Shown one piece after another: positions 1 through 8,945 of a stretch of 64,000 nt of DNA. This stretch comes from Micrococcales bacterium 72-143 (lineage in GTDB: Bacteria; Actinomycetota; Actinomycetes; Actinomycetales; Microbacteriaceae), in contig MKVM01000001.1 of the NCBI GenBank assembly GCA_001898835.1, forward strand, positions 1,358,466-1,422,465, given 5' to 3'. The notes beneath the pieces were generated by a model. It did no database searches. It saw only the letters and a list, made by a program, of their open reading frames with translations, and was not told the origin of the DNA. The translations under genes were made by a program, and so were the position numbers. Every line of letters starts with the position of its first letter. Position 1 is the first letter of the stretch.

Positions 1-80
1 ACCGGCTCCCGAACGGGCGCCGCACCCTGTCCCCCTACCCCACTGCGCCGTCCCCCCGGCGCCGCCATGGAGGCACCACC

Positions 81-1430
81 ATGACGTCTCTCGACACGCG
101 ACCCCTCATCGCACACCGCGCCCGGCCCGACATCGGATCCGCGGCCCTCCCCTCCGTCCCCCCGCTGCACGCCGACGAGTTCGACATCGCGATCGTGGGG
201 CTCGGCTACGTCGGCCTGCCCACGGCCCTCGCCTACCATCACGCCGGCGCCCGAGTGCTGGGGCTCGAGATCTCCCCGCAGCGCATCGCGAGCATCCGGG
301 CGGGGAGCGCCGACCTGCTCCCCTCCGACCACGCGCGCCTCGAGGAGGCGCTGCACGACCCGCGCTTCGCCATCAGCGACGACGCCGCGCTGCTGCGGCG
401 CGCGACGGCGGTCATCGTGTGCGTGCCGACGCCCGTCGACCACCACCTCGTGCCCGACCTGACGATCCTGCGCGCCGCCTGCGCCGACGTCGTCGCGAAC
501 GCCGTGCCCGGCCAGATCCTCATGCTCACCTCGACGAGCTACGTCGGGTGCACGCAGGACCTCCTGGTCGCGCCGCTGGCCGCGCGCGGCCTCGTGCCGG
601 GCGAGTCGATCTCGGTCGCCTTCAGCCCCGAGCGCATCGACCCCGGCAACGACTCCTACGAGCACGAGCTCGTGCCGCGCGTCGTGGGAGGCGCGACGCC
701 CAGCTGCGAGCTGCGCGCCTCCGCCGTGCTCTCCCGCTACACGGCGCGCGTGCACCGGGTCGACTCGCTCGCCGCGGCCGAGATGACGAAACTGCTCGAG
801 AACACCTTCCGGGCGGTCAACATCGCGCTCGCCAACGAGGTCGCCGACATCTGCCGCGAGCTCGACGTGCCCGTCACCCAGGTGATCGACGCGGCCGCGA
901 CGAAACCGTACGGCTTCATGCCGTTCCTGCCCGGTCCGGGCGTCGGCGGGCACTGCATCCCGTGCGACCCGCACTACCTGCTGTGGCAGCTGCGGGAGCG
1001 GCACGTCGCGGCACCCATGATCACCCAGGCGATGTCGGAGATCGCCGCGCGGCCCGCGCGCGTCGTGGAGCGGGCCGCGCAGGTGCTCTCCGACGAGGGC
1101 CGCGGGCTCGGCGGGGCGCGCATCCTCGTCGTGGGCATCTCGTACAAGCCGGATGTCGCCGACCTGCGCGAGTCACCCGCCCTCGAGATCATCCACGGCC
1201 TCGAACGCCGCGGCGCCGTCGTCGAGTTCCTCGACCCCCTGTGCCCGCAGGCGCGGATGCTCGACGGCCGCATCGCGGAGACGGTGCGCGACCCGCTCGC
1301 CTTCGACCCGCACCTCGTCGTGCTCCACACGCGGCACCGCGACCTGGACCTCTCGTGGGTCGAGGAGCGCCACCTCGTGCTCGACGCCAGCTACCGCGAG
1401 CTCGCCGTGCCGCGGCGCGTCACCCTGTGA
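81..1430 (+). CDS. Nucleotide-sugar 6-dehydrogenase (UDP-GlcNAc/ManNAc type)
   Basis: Oxidises C6 of a UDP-sugar to a uronic acid in the cytoplasm, feeding surface polysaccharide synthesis. The 449-residue protein has the NAD-binding loop GLGYVG near residues 40-45, a conserved ENTFRAVNIALANE helix, and the catalytic cysteine in GGHCIPCDP at about residue 292, followed by the C-terminal UDP-binding domain. Length and motifs fit the WecC/TuaD/WbpA family; the substrate cannot be read from sequence. The ATG follows GGAGG with suitable spacing. It is followed 8 bp later by a sugar epimerase, so the two are probably one operon with the deacetylase downstream. Confidence 0.9.
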   Translation: MTSLDTRPLIAHRARPDIGSAALPSVPPLHADEFDIAIVGLGYVGLPTALAYHHAGARVLGLEISPQRIASIRAGSADLLPSDHARLEEALHDPRFAISDDAALLRRATAVIVCVPTPVDHHLVPDLTILRAACADVVANAVPGQILMLTSTSYVGCTQDLLVAPLAARGLVPGESISVAFSPERIDPGNDSYEHELVPRVVGGATPSCELRASAVLSRYTARVHRVDSLAAAEMTKLLENTFRAVNIALANEVADICRELDVPVTQVIDAAATKPYGFMPFLPGPGVGGHCIPCDPHYLLWQLRERHVAAPMITQAMSEIAARPARVVERAAQVLSDEGRGLGGARILVVGISYKPDVADLRESPALEIIHGLERRGAVVEFLDPLCPQARMLDGRIAETVRDPLAFDPHLVVLHTRHRDLDLSWVEERHLVLDASYRELAVPRRVTL

Positions 1431-1438
1431 GGCCCGCC

Positions 1439-2488
1439 ATGCGCAGCACGGTCACCGGTGGAGCCGGATTCCTGGGCAGCCACCTCGTCGAGCTCCTGCT
1501 CGATGCGGGCGACGAGGTCGTCGTGCTCGACGACGAGTCGACGGGGCGACCCGACAACCTCCGGGACGTCATCGACGATCCCCGGCTCGAATATCGCGTC
1601 GGATCGATCCTCGATCCCGACGCGGTCCGCGCGGCGGTCAGGGGAAGCGATCGGGTGTTCCACCTGGCCGCCGCGGTGGGGGTGCGTCGCATCGTCGAGC
1701 ACCCGCTCGAGGGCCTGCGCGTCAACGTGCACGGCACCGAGAACGTGCTCGACGCCTGCGTCGCGCACGACGCCCGCCTGCTGCTCGTCTCGACGAGCGA
1801 GATCTACGGCAAGAACACGGCGGATGCGCTCTCCGAGACCGCCGACCGCATCCTCGGCTCGCCGCTCGTGGCGCGCTGGACCTACGCCGCCGCGAAGGGG
1901 CTCGACGAGTCGTTCGCGCACGCCTACATGCAGGAGTACGGCCTCGAGGTCGCGATCGCCCGGCCGTTCAACACGGTCGGCCCGCGGCAGACCGGACGCT
2001 ACGGCATGGTCGTGCCGAACCTCGTCGGGCAGGCCCTGCGCGAGGAGCCGCTCACGGTGTTCGGCGACGGGCAGCAGTCCCGCTGCTTCTCCTCCGTGTA
2101 CGACGTCGTGCCGGCGTTCGTGAGGCTCATCGAGGAGCCGCACGCGCTCGGGCAGGCCGTCAACCTGGGCGGCGGCACCGAGATCTCCATCCTCGAGCTC
2201 GCGGAGCGCATCCTGAGCATCACCGGCAGCCGCAGCCGGATCCGCCTCGTGCCCTACGAGGAGGCGTACGGCGACGGCTTCGAGGACATGCGCCGGCGTG
2301 TGCCGGACAACTCGCTCGCGCACGAGCTCATCGGCTTCGTGCCGCGGACCGGCGTCGACGAGATCGTGTGGAGCGTCGCCTCCACGCTGGAAGACCCGGG
2401 CGTCGCGCGGTCGGCGGAGTGGGGTGCCTTCCGCGCGTACGCCCGAGCACGCAGAACCCACATCCCCGCAATCAGCACATCGAGGTGA
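1439..2488 (+). CDS. NAD-dependent sugar epimerase/dehydratase (extended SDR)
   Basis: Acts on a nucleotide sugar, probably the product or a relative of the substrate of the preceding dehydrogenase. The 349-residue protein starts with the Rossmann motif TGGAGFLGS at residues 6-14 and has the catalytic YAAAK at about 149-153, with ARPFNTVGPRQ typical of UDP-glucose epimerase and UDP-glucuronate decarboxylase relatives. The ATG at 1439 puts the glycine motif at the N-terminus as expected; the reading frame stays open far upstream, but that part is a shadow of the dehydrogenase. Its stop lies 5 bp before the deacetylase start, which supports an operon. Exact reaction unknown. Confidence 0.88.
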   Translation: MRSTVTGGAGFLGSHLVELLLDAGDEVVVLDDESTGRPDNLRDVIDDPRLEYRVGSILDPDAVRAAVRGSDRVFHLAAAVGVRRIVEHPLEGLRVNVHGTENVLDACVAHDARLLLVSTSEIYGKNTADALSETADRILGSPLVARWTYAAAKGLDESFAHAYMQEYGLEVAIARPFNTVGPRQTGRYGMVVPNLVGQALREEPLTVFGDGQQSRCFSSVYDVVPAFVRLIEEPHALGQAVNLGGGTEISILELAERILSITGSRSRIRLVPYEEAYGDGFEDMRRRVPDNSLAHELIGFVPRTGVDEIVWSVASTLEDPGVARSAEWGAFRAYARARRTHIPAISTSR

Positions 2489-2493
2489 CCATC

Positions 2494-4419
2494 ATGAACA
2501 GACGACGCCTGTACGGTTTCGGAGGTCTCGCCGCAGCCGTGGCGCTCCTGATCTCCTTCGTCGCCGGCAACCACGTGATCCGGCATCCGTCGACGCCGCC
2601 CGCGGCGCAGCCGACGGCGAGCGCCCCCGCGGATCCGGATCCCTCTCCCCCCGCGGATCCGGATCCCGGCACGGGCGGGTCGACGGACCCCGCGCCGACC
2701 GATCCGGGCGATCCGCCGGCGAACCCGCCGACCACGCCGACCACGCCGGTCGTCGACACGACCCCGACGACCCCGAGCACCCCGACGACCCCGAGCACGC
2801 CGACGACCCCGACGACGCCGAGCACCCCGACGACGCCCACGACGCCGACCGAGCCGACGGCCCCGACCACGCCCACCGAGCCGACGACGCCCACCGGGCC
2901 CACCGAGCCGACGACCCCGACCACGCCCACCGAGCCGACGACCCCCACCGAGCCGACCGGGCCCACGCCGCCCGTCGTCAAGACCGGCCCGCTGACCTAC
3001 GTGAGCCTGACCTTCGACGACGGCAACGCCGGCCAGGCGCTCGCGGGCAGCATCCTCGGCGCCCACGGCCTGCCCGCGACGTTCTACGTCAACTCGGGCA
3101 CGATCGGCACCCCCGGCAAGCTCACCCTCGACCAGCTGCACGCGCTCGCCGCGGCCGGCAACGAGATCGGCGGGCACACCGTGACCCACGTCGACCTCAC
3201 GACCGTCCCGCAGGACGAGGTGCTGCGGCAGGTCTGCGACGACCGCGTCCAGCTGAGCAACTGGGGCTTCTCGGTGCGCAGCTTCGCCTACCCCTTCGCC
3301 GAGGTCTCCGATCCGGTCGCGCAGGCGGTGACCGACTGCGGCTACAACAGCGGCCGGCTGCTGGGCGACATCCGCTCGCGCTTCGGGTGCGCCGACTGCG
3401 ACTGGGCCGAGAACGTGCCACCCGCACGGCCCGCGATCACCCAGGCGCTCGACCAGTTCGACACGGACTGGACCCTCGCCGACCTCGAGGGCATCGTCAC
3501 GGCCGCCGAGCAGCACGGGGGTGGGTGGCTGCAGTTCACCTTCCACGACGTGTGCACGAGCAGCTGCGAATCGCTCGCCATCGGCTCCGACATGCTCGAG
3601 GCCTTCGCGAACTGGCTCGATGAACGCGGCGACACCCGCAACACCGTCGTCCGAACGGTCGGAGACGTCGTCGGAGGCGCCGTCGAGCCGCTCGTGAACG
3701 GCCCGGCCGTCCCGCCGCCGACCGACGAGAACACGGTCGTCAACCCCGACCTCGAGACCATGCAGAACGGCTTCCCGGCCTGCTGGTACCGGGCTCCCTG
3801 GGGCGACAACGACGCGACGTTCTCGCTCGTCAGCCCCGGCCACTCGGGCTCCGTCGCGAGCCAGGTGACGATCACGAGCTACACCTCCGGCGAGGGGAAG
3901 ATCATCCCGACCCTCGACCTCGGGTCGTGCGCGCCGAGCGTCGCCACCGGTCACAGCTACGTGCTCTCCGGCTGGTACACCTCCACCTCCGTCACCCAGT
4001 TCGCGGTCTACCTGCGCACGACGACGGGGTCCTGGATCTACTGGACGTCGAGCCCGTGGTTCGCGGCCGCCTCCGAGTGGACCCAGGCGGTCTGGCAGAC
4101 GGATGCGATCCCGCCCGGGTACACCGGCATCAGCTTCGGGCTCAACATCTTCGCCCCGGGCACGCTCGTGACCGACGACTACTCGATGGTCGACGCGGCG
4201 CCGCCCGTGGCGGAGAGCGTGGCGGAGCCGCTCGCGGCGCCCGCCGCCGAGACGCCCGTGACCGAGCTCGTTCCGGCCGACCCGCCGGCGGAGAGCGTCG
4301 AGGAGGCGCCGGCAGCCGAGGCGCCGGCCGAGGCGGCTCCTCCGGCCGGGTCGACCACCCCGCCCGCGGCCGACCCGGCGCCGCCCGCGGAGGAGGCCGC
4401 ACCTCCGGCAGAATCCTGA
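2494..4419 (+). CDS. Secreted Pro/Thr-rich polysaccharide deacetylase (NodB/CE4 domain)
   Basis: Predicted to remove N- or O-acetyl groups from an extracellular or wall polysaccharide. Order of parts in 641 residues: a basic N-terminus and one hydrophobic segment (about 8-25, signal peptide or anchor); a long Pro/Thr/Asp-rich linker (about 35-165); a NodB domain with TFDDG at about 173-177, metal-binding HTVTH at 228-232 and a later FTFHD; a beta-sandwich carbohydrate-binding-like domain (about 409-565); and an Ala/Pro/Glu tail. Metal ligands Asp and two His are present, so it looks active. It directly follows the two nucleotide-sugar genes and precedes a lipoprotein by 2 bp, suggesting tailoring of the polymer they help make. 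Confidence 0.87.
   Translation: MNRRRLYGFGGLAAAVALLISFVAGNHVIRHPSTPPAAQPTASAPADPDPSPPADPDPGTGGSTDPAPTDPGDPPANPPTTPTTPVVDTTPTTPSTPTTPSTPTTPTTPSTPTTPTTPTEPTAPTTPTEPTTPTGPTEPTTPTTPTEPTTPTEPTGPTPPVVKTGPLTYVSLTFDDGNAGQALAGSILGAHGLPATFYVNSGTIGTPGKLTLDQLHALAAAGNEIGGHTVTHVDLTTVPQDEVLRQVCDDRVQLSNWGFSVRSFAYPFAEVSDPVAQAVTDCGYNSGRLLGDIRSRFGCADCDWAENVPPARPAITQALDQFDTDWTLADLEGIVTAAEQHGGGWLQFTFHDVCTSSCESLAIGSDMLEAFANWLDERGDTRNTVVRTVGDVVGGAVEPLVNGPAVPPPTDENTVVNPDLETMQNGFPACWYRAPWGDNDATFSLVSPGHSGSVASQVTITSYTSGEGKIIPTLDLGSCAPSVATGHSYVLSGWYTSTSVTQFAVYLRTTTGSWIYWTSSPWFAAASEWTQAVWQTDAIPPGYTGISFGLNIFAPGTLVTDDYSMVDAAPPVAESVAEPLAAPAAETPVTELVPADPPAESVEEAPAAEAPAEAAPPAGSTTPPAADPAPPAEEAAPPAES
2725..2970 (+). repeat. Low-complexity TPTTP/TEPTTP-coding tandem repeat
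   Basis: Degenerate repeats of acgccgacc/ccgacgacc units encode Thr-Pro-Thr and Thr-Glu-Pro steps in the linker between the membrane segment and the NodB domain. Such linkers cross the cell wall, and the tract is likely to vary in length between strains. A second small direct repeat just upstream (about 2627-2667) encodes PADPDP twice. Confidence 0.8.
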
Positions 4420-4421
4420 GC

Positions 4422-5276
4422 ATGCGCGCGGCGAGGATCGCGGCCGTCGGCGTTCTGGGCGCCGCGGCGGCGGTCCTCGTCGCGTGCTCGCCGCCGGTAT
4501 CCGCTCCGACGGCGAGCCCGCATCCGACGGGTGGCGTGCGCGTGACGCCCGGAAGCCCCGCCCCGACGCCGACCCCGAGCGACACGGCTACCACCCCGCC
4601 GCCGGCCGGTGGCGGGGGGACGGCCTCCGGCTACCCGTGGCACCGCGACATCGTCTCGACGACCTTCTGGGTCGGCGAGATCTTCGATCCGGGGGCCGAC
4701 GACGGCAGCCAGGAGCTCTCCACCTACGACTCCGACTGGCTCGGCAGCTACGGCGGATGCGACGGCGTCGTCGCGGGCGGGGGCTGCCGCACGGAGGCCC
4801 GTACGGCCGCGAACGACTACTTCCCGACGAGCATGACCCCGCGCGAGAACCCCTTCTACCTCGACCTCCCGTACGACGACGTCAACGACCCGACGGGGTT
4901 CGCGCAGCGCGACGCCGTCGTCCCCTGGGCCGGCCAGGAGCCCTACCGCTCGCACCGCGGCGACCACAACTTCAGCTACCTCAAGAACCGCTGGGTGCAG
5001 CTCGTCCGGGGCGACCGCGTCTGCTACGGCCAGATCGAGGACGCGGGCCCCGGCGAGTACCACGACGCGCGCTACGTGTTCGGCGCGGACGACGCGCGGC
5101 CCGTCAACACGCGCTACGGCGGGGCGGGGATGGACGTCTCCCCCGCCCTCACCGGATGCCTCGGCTTCCCCGAGCTCGACGGCATCGCGCCCGGCGTCTC
5201 CTGGCGCTTCGTGGAGGCCTCGGAGGTTCCGGCGGGCCCGTGGACGCGTCTCGTCACGACGAGCGGCGTGCGCTGA
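4422..5276 (+). CDS. Lipoprotein of unknown function
   Basis: I do not recognise a named function. The 284-residue protein has a signal peptide ending in the lipobox LVAC (Cys about 22) and a short Pro/Thr-rich spacer, so it should be anchored outside the membrane. The remaining compact domain is rich in Trp, Tyr, Gly and Asp and has several cysteines, with a region around NRWVQLVRGDRVCYGQIEDAG and DARPVNTRYGGAGMDVS reminiscent of double-psi barrel proteins of the RlpA type, though that is inference only. It starts 2 bp after the deacetylase stop and is clearly in the same operon. A wall or exopolysaccharide role is plausible. Confidence 0.7.
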   Translation: MRAARIAAVGVLGAAAAVLVACSPPVSAPTASPHPTGGVRVTPGSPAPTPTPSDTATTPPPAGGGGTASGYPWHRDIVSTTFWVGEIFDPGADDGSQELSTYDSDWLGSYGGCDGVVAGGGCRTEARTAANDYFPTSMTPRENPFYLDLPYDDVNDPTGFAQRDAVVPWAGQEPYRSHRGDHNFSYLKNRWVQLVRGDRVCYGQIEDAGPGEYHDARYVFGADDARPVNTRYGGAGMDVSPALTGCLGFPELDGIAPGVSWRFVEASEVPAGPWTRLVTTSGVR

Positions 5277-5277
5277 C

Positions 5278-6351
5278 TCAGGTGGCGGCCACCGGTCCCG
5301 GTGCGTGCTCCGTCGCCTCGGCGTCCTCGAGGGCGCCGCGCGTCGCACCGCCCGCCTGGCGGAAGTGGCCGAGCACCGCGAGCAGGAGACCGCCGACGGC
5401 CCAGCCCGCGAGCACGAGCCATGGGAAGCGCGCGTCCGCCGCGGGGAAGTAGGCGAGGTCGCGCACGAGCGTCGCCGCGGCCCCCGGCGGGAACCACTGA
5501 CCGATCGCGCCCCAGGGCTCGGGCAGGAACTCGACGGGCTGCGTCGCCGAGGAGATCGGGTTGGCGAACAGCAGGAAGACGACGGGCCCGATCGCGACGC
5601 CGGCGCGGCCGACGAGCGAGGCGAAGCCCACGATGGGGGCGCCGATGGCGGCGAATGCGAGGCTGTAGGCGAGCGCGTTCAGGAGGTAGTCGCCCGGCAG
5701 CACGCCGAACCAGCCCTGCAGCACAGCGGCGGCCGCGAAGCCGGCCGCGAGCGCGTAGACGAGCAGCGCCCCGACGCGGCGCCAGACCCCGATGAGCGCG
5801 AAGGTGAGCGCGATGCCGCCGATCATGCCGCCGAGCACGAGCGGGAAGGATGCGGCGGCGAGCCCCGCACCCCGCGGGTCGGCGTCGACGAGGGGCACGA
5901 CGTCGGTGACCGCCACCGTGACCGTCGGCGCGGGCACCCCCATCGCGGCGGCCTGCGCGTCGGCTGCCGCCTGCAGCTGCGCCTGGAGAGAGGTGGCGAG
6001 GGTGCCGAGCAGCTGAGAGGCGACGGGGCCGCCCGCGGATGCCGTGAGCACCTCGGGGCTCTCCCCCACGACGATCGCGCCGTACACCGCGCGCGTCTCG
6101 ATGAGCTCGACCGCCTCCTCGCGGTCGTCGGCCGCGACGAGGTCGAACGCGCCCGGCGCCTTCTCGTCGAGCGCGCTCTCGAGCTGCTCGGCGACGGCAT
6201 CCGGGGCGACGAGCGCCACGGGCAGGTCGCGGACCTCGGAGGTGACGGCGGGCCAGGAGAATGCCGCGACGAGCACGCCGACGAGCAGGGCGAGGCCGAG
6301 GGAGACCGCGACGACGCGCGGCCAGGGGGTGTGGGGTGCTGTGGTGGACAT
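5278..6351 (-). CDS. YhgE/Pip-like integral membrane protein
   Basis: The 357-residue protein has one N-terminal transmembrane helix, an extracytoplasmic domain of about 130 residues, then five or so helices near the C-terminus, the layout of YhgE/Pip and ABC-2-type permease relatives. No ATPase is adjacent, so the transported substrate, if any, is unknown. It is divergent from a TetR regulator with a palindrome between them, so it is probably the regulator's target, as often seen for drug- or solvent-induced permeases. Its 3' end meets the upstream lipoprotein gene within 1 bp in convergent orientation. A second protein of the same length and layout is encoded at 57422-58495. Confidence 0.72.
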   Translation of the reverse strand: MSTTAPHTPWPRVVAVSLGLALLVGVLVAAFSWPAVTSEVRDLPVALVAPDAVAEQLESALDEKAPGAFDLVAADDREEAVELIETRAVYGAIVVGESPEVLTASAGGPVASQLLGTLATSLQAQLQAAADAQAAAMGVPAPTVTVAVTDVVPLVDADPRGAGLAAASFPLVLGGMIGGIALTFALIGVWRRVGALLVYALAAGFAAAAVLQGWFGVLPGDYLLNALAYSLAFAAIGAPIVGFASLVGRAGVAIGPVVFLLFANPISSATQPVEFLPEPWGAIGQWFPPGAAATLVRDLAYFPAADARFPWLVLAGWAVGGLLLAVLGHFRQAGGATRGALEDAEATEHAPGPVAAT

Positions 6352-6371
6352 GACGACTCCTGGATAAGAAA

Positions 6372-6409
6372 AACGAATGCTCGTTCTTTATAGCACGCAA
6401 CGGTAGAGT
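6372..6409 (+). promoter_or_regulatory. TetR-type operator and leaderless promoter
   Basis: AACGA-ATGC-TCGTT (6372-6385) is a perfect 5-bp-arm palindrome in an AT-rich patch between the divergent membrane protein and TetR genes. A -10 box TAGAGT (6404-6409) ends 6 nt before the TetR ATG, so that transcript is probably leaderless. The operator overlaps the expected -35 position, consistent with autorepression. Confidence 0.6.
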
Positions 6410-6415
6410 CGCACC

Positions 6416-7006
6416 ATGCCCAAGGTCTCCGAGGCGCACCGCCAATCGCGCCGCACACAGATCGTGGACGCCGCCCTGCGCTGCTTCGCCGAGAAAGGCT
6501 TCCAGCGCACCTCCATGGCGGACATCATCCAGGCATCCGGGCTCTCCGCAGGCGCCATCTACCTGCAGTTCGAGTCCAAGCAGGACATCGCCGTCGCCGC
6601 AGCCCGCATCGTCGTCGAACACCGGCAAGACGACCTCGTGCAACGCCTCCAGCGGGAGCCCCTCCCCGACCCCGACGAGCTCATCGGCGTCGTCATGGCC
6701 GGGCTGCGCACCGAACTGCCCGACCAGCGCCTGCTCGTGCAGCTGTGGGGTGAAGGCGTCGTCGACCACGCCATCGGCGAGATCGTGCTCGAGATCATGG
6801 ACCGGCTGCGCGCCGTCTTCCTGCCGTACCTCGCCGAATGGGCCGCCGAGCGTCGCGGCGCCACCCCCGCCGAGGCCGAGGCATGGGCCGAGACGACCCT
6901 CCCCGCCCTGCTCGGCCTCGCCCAGGGCTACATCGTGCAGTCCGCCATCCTCCCCGCCTTCCGGCCCGAGGCCTACCTCGCCGCGGTGCGCGCCCTCTTC
7001 AGCTGA
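6416..7006 (+). CDS. TetR/AcrR family transcriptional regulator
   Basis: Ligand-responsive DNA-binding repressor of 196 residues. The N-terminal helix-turn-helix is clear (RTSMADIIQASGLSAGAIYLQF, positions about 32-53 of the protein), followed by an alpha-helical ligand domain that could not be matched to a specific inducer. It is divergent from the YhgE/Pip-like gene, and the palindrome between them probably controls both. It has a -10 box 6 nt before the ATG and no Shine-Dalgarno sequence. Confidence 0.87.
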   Translation: MPKVSEAHRQSRRTQIVDAALRCFAEKGFQRTSMADIIQASGLSAGAIYLQFESKQDIAVAAARIVVEHRQDDLVQRLQREPLPDPDELIGVVMAGLRTELPDQRLLVQLWGEGVVDHAIGEIVLEIMDRLRAVFLPYLAEWAAERRGATPAEAEAWAETTLPALLGLAQGYIVQSAILPAFRPEAYLAAVRALFS

Positions 7007-7071
7007 GCGGGTGAGGAGTCACTTCGTGTCGCCGCCGCGCCGGCGCAGGCGACACGACCTGACGCCTCAGT

Positions 7072-8058
7072 TCACCAGCGGGGGTGGATGGCCGCGCGCA
7101 GGCGGCGATCGTAGAGCTCGCGGACAGACGCCGAGAACGCCTCCCCCAGCTCGGGCACCGAGCCCGCCGCCGCATTCGCCTCCGCCTGGGCCACGTTGCG
7201 CGCCCCCGGGATGACCGTCGAGACGCCCGGCCGCTGCGCGACCCAGGCGAGCGCAGCCGTCGCAGGCGCCAGCCCCGCATCCGCCGCGAGCGCGGAGAAC
7301 TCCCGCGCCGCCTCGACGCCCTCGTCGAAATCGACGCCCGAGAAGGTCTCGCCCTGGTCGAACGCCTCACCGTGCCGGTTGAAGCTGCGGTGGTCGTCGG
7401 CCGCGAACGCCGTCTCGTGCGTGTAGCGACCCGACAGCAGACCGCTCGCGAGCGGCACGCGCGCGATGATGCCGACCCCCGCATCCTGCGCCGCCGGCAG
7501 CACGGCATCGAGCGGCTTCAGACGGAAGGCGTTGAGGATGATCTGCACCGTCGCGACGTGCGGGCGCGCGATCGCGGTGAGCGCCTCGTCGACCGTCTCG
7601 ACGCTCACGCCGTAGTTCGCCATGACCCCCTCCTCGACGAGGGTGTCGAGCGCGTCGAACACCGCGTCGCTCGAGTAGACGGCCGACGGCGGGCAGTGCA
7701 GCTGCACGAGGTCGAGCGTGTCGACGCCCAGATTGCGACGGCTGCGGTCGGTCCACGCGCGGAAGTCGGCCATCACATAGTTCTCGGGAAGCTGCTCCAC
7801 GCGGCGACCCATCTTCGTGGCCACCGTGATGTCGGCATCCGGATGCTCGCGACGCCAGCCGCCGATGATCGACTCGCTGCGACCGTCGCCGTACACGTCG
7901 GCCGTATCGAAGAAGGTGACACCCGCCGCGAGGCTCGCATCGAGCACGGCGCGCGCATCAGCCTCGCTCACCTGCCCCCAGTCGGCACCGAGCTGCCAGG
8001 TGCCGAGACCGATGACGGAGACGGTGCGGCCGGTGCGGCCCAGGGTGCGATGCTGCAT
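7072..8058 (-). CDS. Aldo/keto reductase
   Basis: NADPH-dependent carbonyl reductase of 328 residues with the AKR barrel. The catalytic tetrad can be followed: Asp and Tyr in [11 protein letters not shown] (about residues 49-59), Lys in VATKMGRR, His in VQLHCPP. The family tag [10 protein letters not shown] near the N-terminus resembles sugar or general stress AKRs. It is a single gene, convergent with the TetR gene and with its own -10 box (TAGGCT on the minus strand, 6 nt before ATG). Substrate unknown. Confidence 0.85.
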   Translation of the reverse strand: MQHRTLGRTGRTVSVIGLGTWQLGADWGQVSEADARAVLDASLAAGVTFFDTADVYGDGRSESIIGGWRREHPDADITVATKMGRRVEQLPENYVMADFRAWTDRSRRNLGVDTLDLVQLHCPPSAVYSSDAVFDALDTLVEEGVMANYGVSVETVDEALTAIARPHVATVQIILNAFRLKPLDAVLPAAQDAGVGIIARVPLASGLLSGRYTHETAFAADDHRSFNRHGEAFDQGETFSGVDFDEGVEAAREFSALAADAGLAPATAALAWVAQRPGVSTVIPGARNVAQAEANAAAGSVPELGEAFSASVRELYDRRLRAAIHPRW

Positions 8059-8103
8059 GTCCCGAGCCTACGGGCAGCACCGACGCTGGGGCTGAGTTCC
8101 GCC

Positions 8104-8901
8104 TCAGTTCGGTGCCGCAGCGGGGGGATCCACGGCGGCGGCGACCGCCCTCGCCAGGCGCTTGCCGATGAGGTGGTCGGCGCTGCGCACGCGCGTCACC
8201 TCGACGCCGCGGATCCGCTCCGCGATCCGGATGCCGCCCGGCGAGGCGAACTCGTCGAGCGTGCCGTAGACGATCTCCACGGGGATGCGCAGCGCCGCGA
8301 GGTCGCTGATCGTCGTCTGCGACTCGATCGTGTGCTCGAGCGACTTCACGAACGGCACCCAGGTGCGCTCGTTGATGTCCATGACCTTCGGGATCTCGAG
8401 CATCCGCCCCACGATGCCGCCGTTGCGCAGCGTGAAGTCGCGATTCTCGCGGATGTAGCGGTACGCCTTCAGGTAGAAGTCCTGCACGAGGCGGTCGCGG
8501 TCGTCGGAGAGCGCGGAGGGGTTCACGTAGATGGGCGGGCTCACGAGCACGAGCCGCCTCACCCGCCTCGGATGCCGGGCCGCGTAGCGCGGCGCGATGA
8601 GCGCCCCCATCGAGTGCCCGGCGAGCACGAACGGCTCCCGCAACCGGAGCGAGTCGATCGTGCGGGCAACCGCGTCCACGTGCTCCTCGAGGGTGTATTC
8701 GGCCTTCTCGGGGATCGGCGAACCTCCGAAGCCGAGCAGGTCGATGCAGATGCAGCGGTACCGCTCCTGCAGCAGCGGCACGACGAAGGTCCAGGTGAGC
8801 GACGACGAGGCGATGCCGTGCAGGAACACCACAACGGGCCCCTCGCCGACGTCCTGTGCGACGTGCAGCAGCGGCGCGCGCCGGAACGGATTCCACCCCA
8901 T
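8104..8901 (-). CDS. Alpha/beta-fold hydrolase
   Basis: Cytoplasmic serine hydrolase or esterase of 265 residues. Oxyanion region VVFLHGIASS, nucleophile elbow GHSMG (Ser near residue 96), and a late catalytic Asp/His region (VYGTLDEFASP, then RSADHLIGK) are visible. No signal peptide. The substrate cannot be assigned; similar proteins are annotated as lipases or C-C hydrolases. Its start codon lies inside one arm of a perfect 14-bp inverted repeat that flanks its -10 box, so expression is probably controlled by a factor binding there. Confidence 0.83.
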   Translation of the reverse strand: MGWNPFRRAPLLHVAQDVGEGPVVVFLHGIASSSLTWTFVVPLLQERYRCICIDLLGFGGSPIPEKAEYTLEEHVDAVARTIDSLRLREPFVLAGHSMGALIAPRYAARHPRRVRRLVLVSPPIYVNPSALSDDRDRLVQDFYLKAYRYIRENRDFTLRNGGIVGRMLEIPKVMDINERTWVPFVKSLEHTIESQTTISDLAALRIPVEIVYGTLDEFASPGGIRIAERIRGVEVTRVRSADHLIGKRLARAVAAAVDPPAAAPN

Positions 8902-8930
8902 GCCCCGAGGCTATCCGGGCATGGGGTGGA
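8892..8930 (-). promoter_or_regulatory. 14-bp perfect inverted repeat flanking a leaderless -10 box
   Basis: Arms TCCACCCCATGCCC (8892-8905) and its exact complement (8917-8930) are separated by 11 bp. The spacer and adjoining bases carry the minus-strand -10 box TAGCCT (8908-8913), 6 nt before the hydrolase ATG at 8901. One arm therefore includes the first codons. It could be an operator, a terminator for the small gene upstream, or both. Confidence 0.6.
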
Positions 8931-8945
8931 TAGGGGAGCGGCGGG

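Noticed and set aside
419-2488. A 689-codon frame starting inside the dehydrogenase gene
   Set aside because: Only the part from 1439 has protein-like sequence (the epimerase). The first part is an Arg-rich shadow of the dehydrogenase frame.
2725-2970. CRISPR-like repeat array
   Set aside because: The repeat is contiguous and codes Thr-Pro-Thr-Glu in frame; there are no unique spacers and no cas genes.
2254-3954. A long Arg/Gly-rich open frame on the minus strand opposite the deacetylase
   Set aside because: It is the antisense shadow of the Pro/Thr repeat and NodB region; its composition is low-complexity, there is no plausible start signal, and the plus-strand gene has clear motifs.
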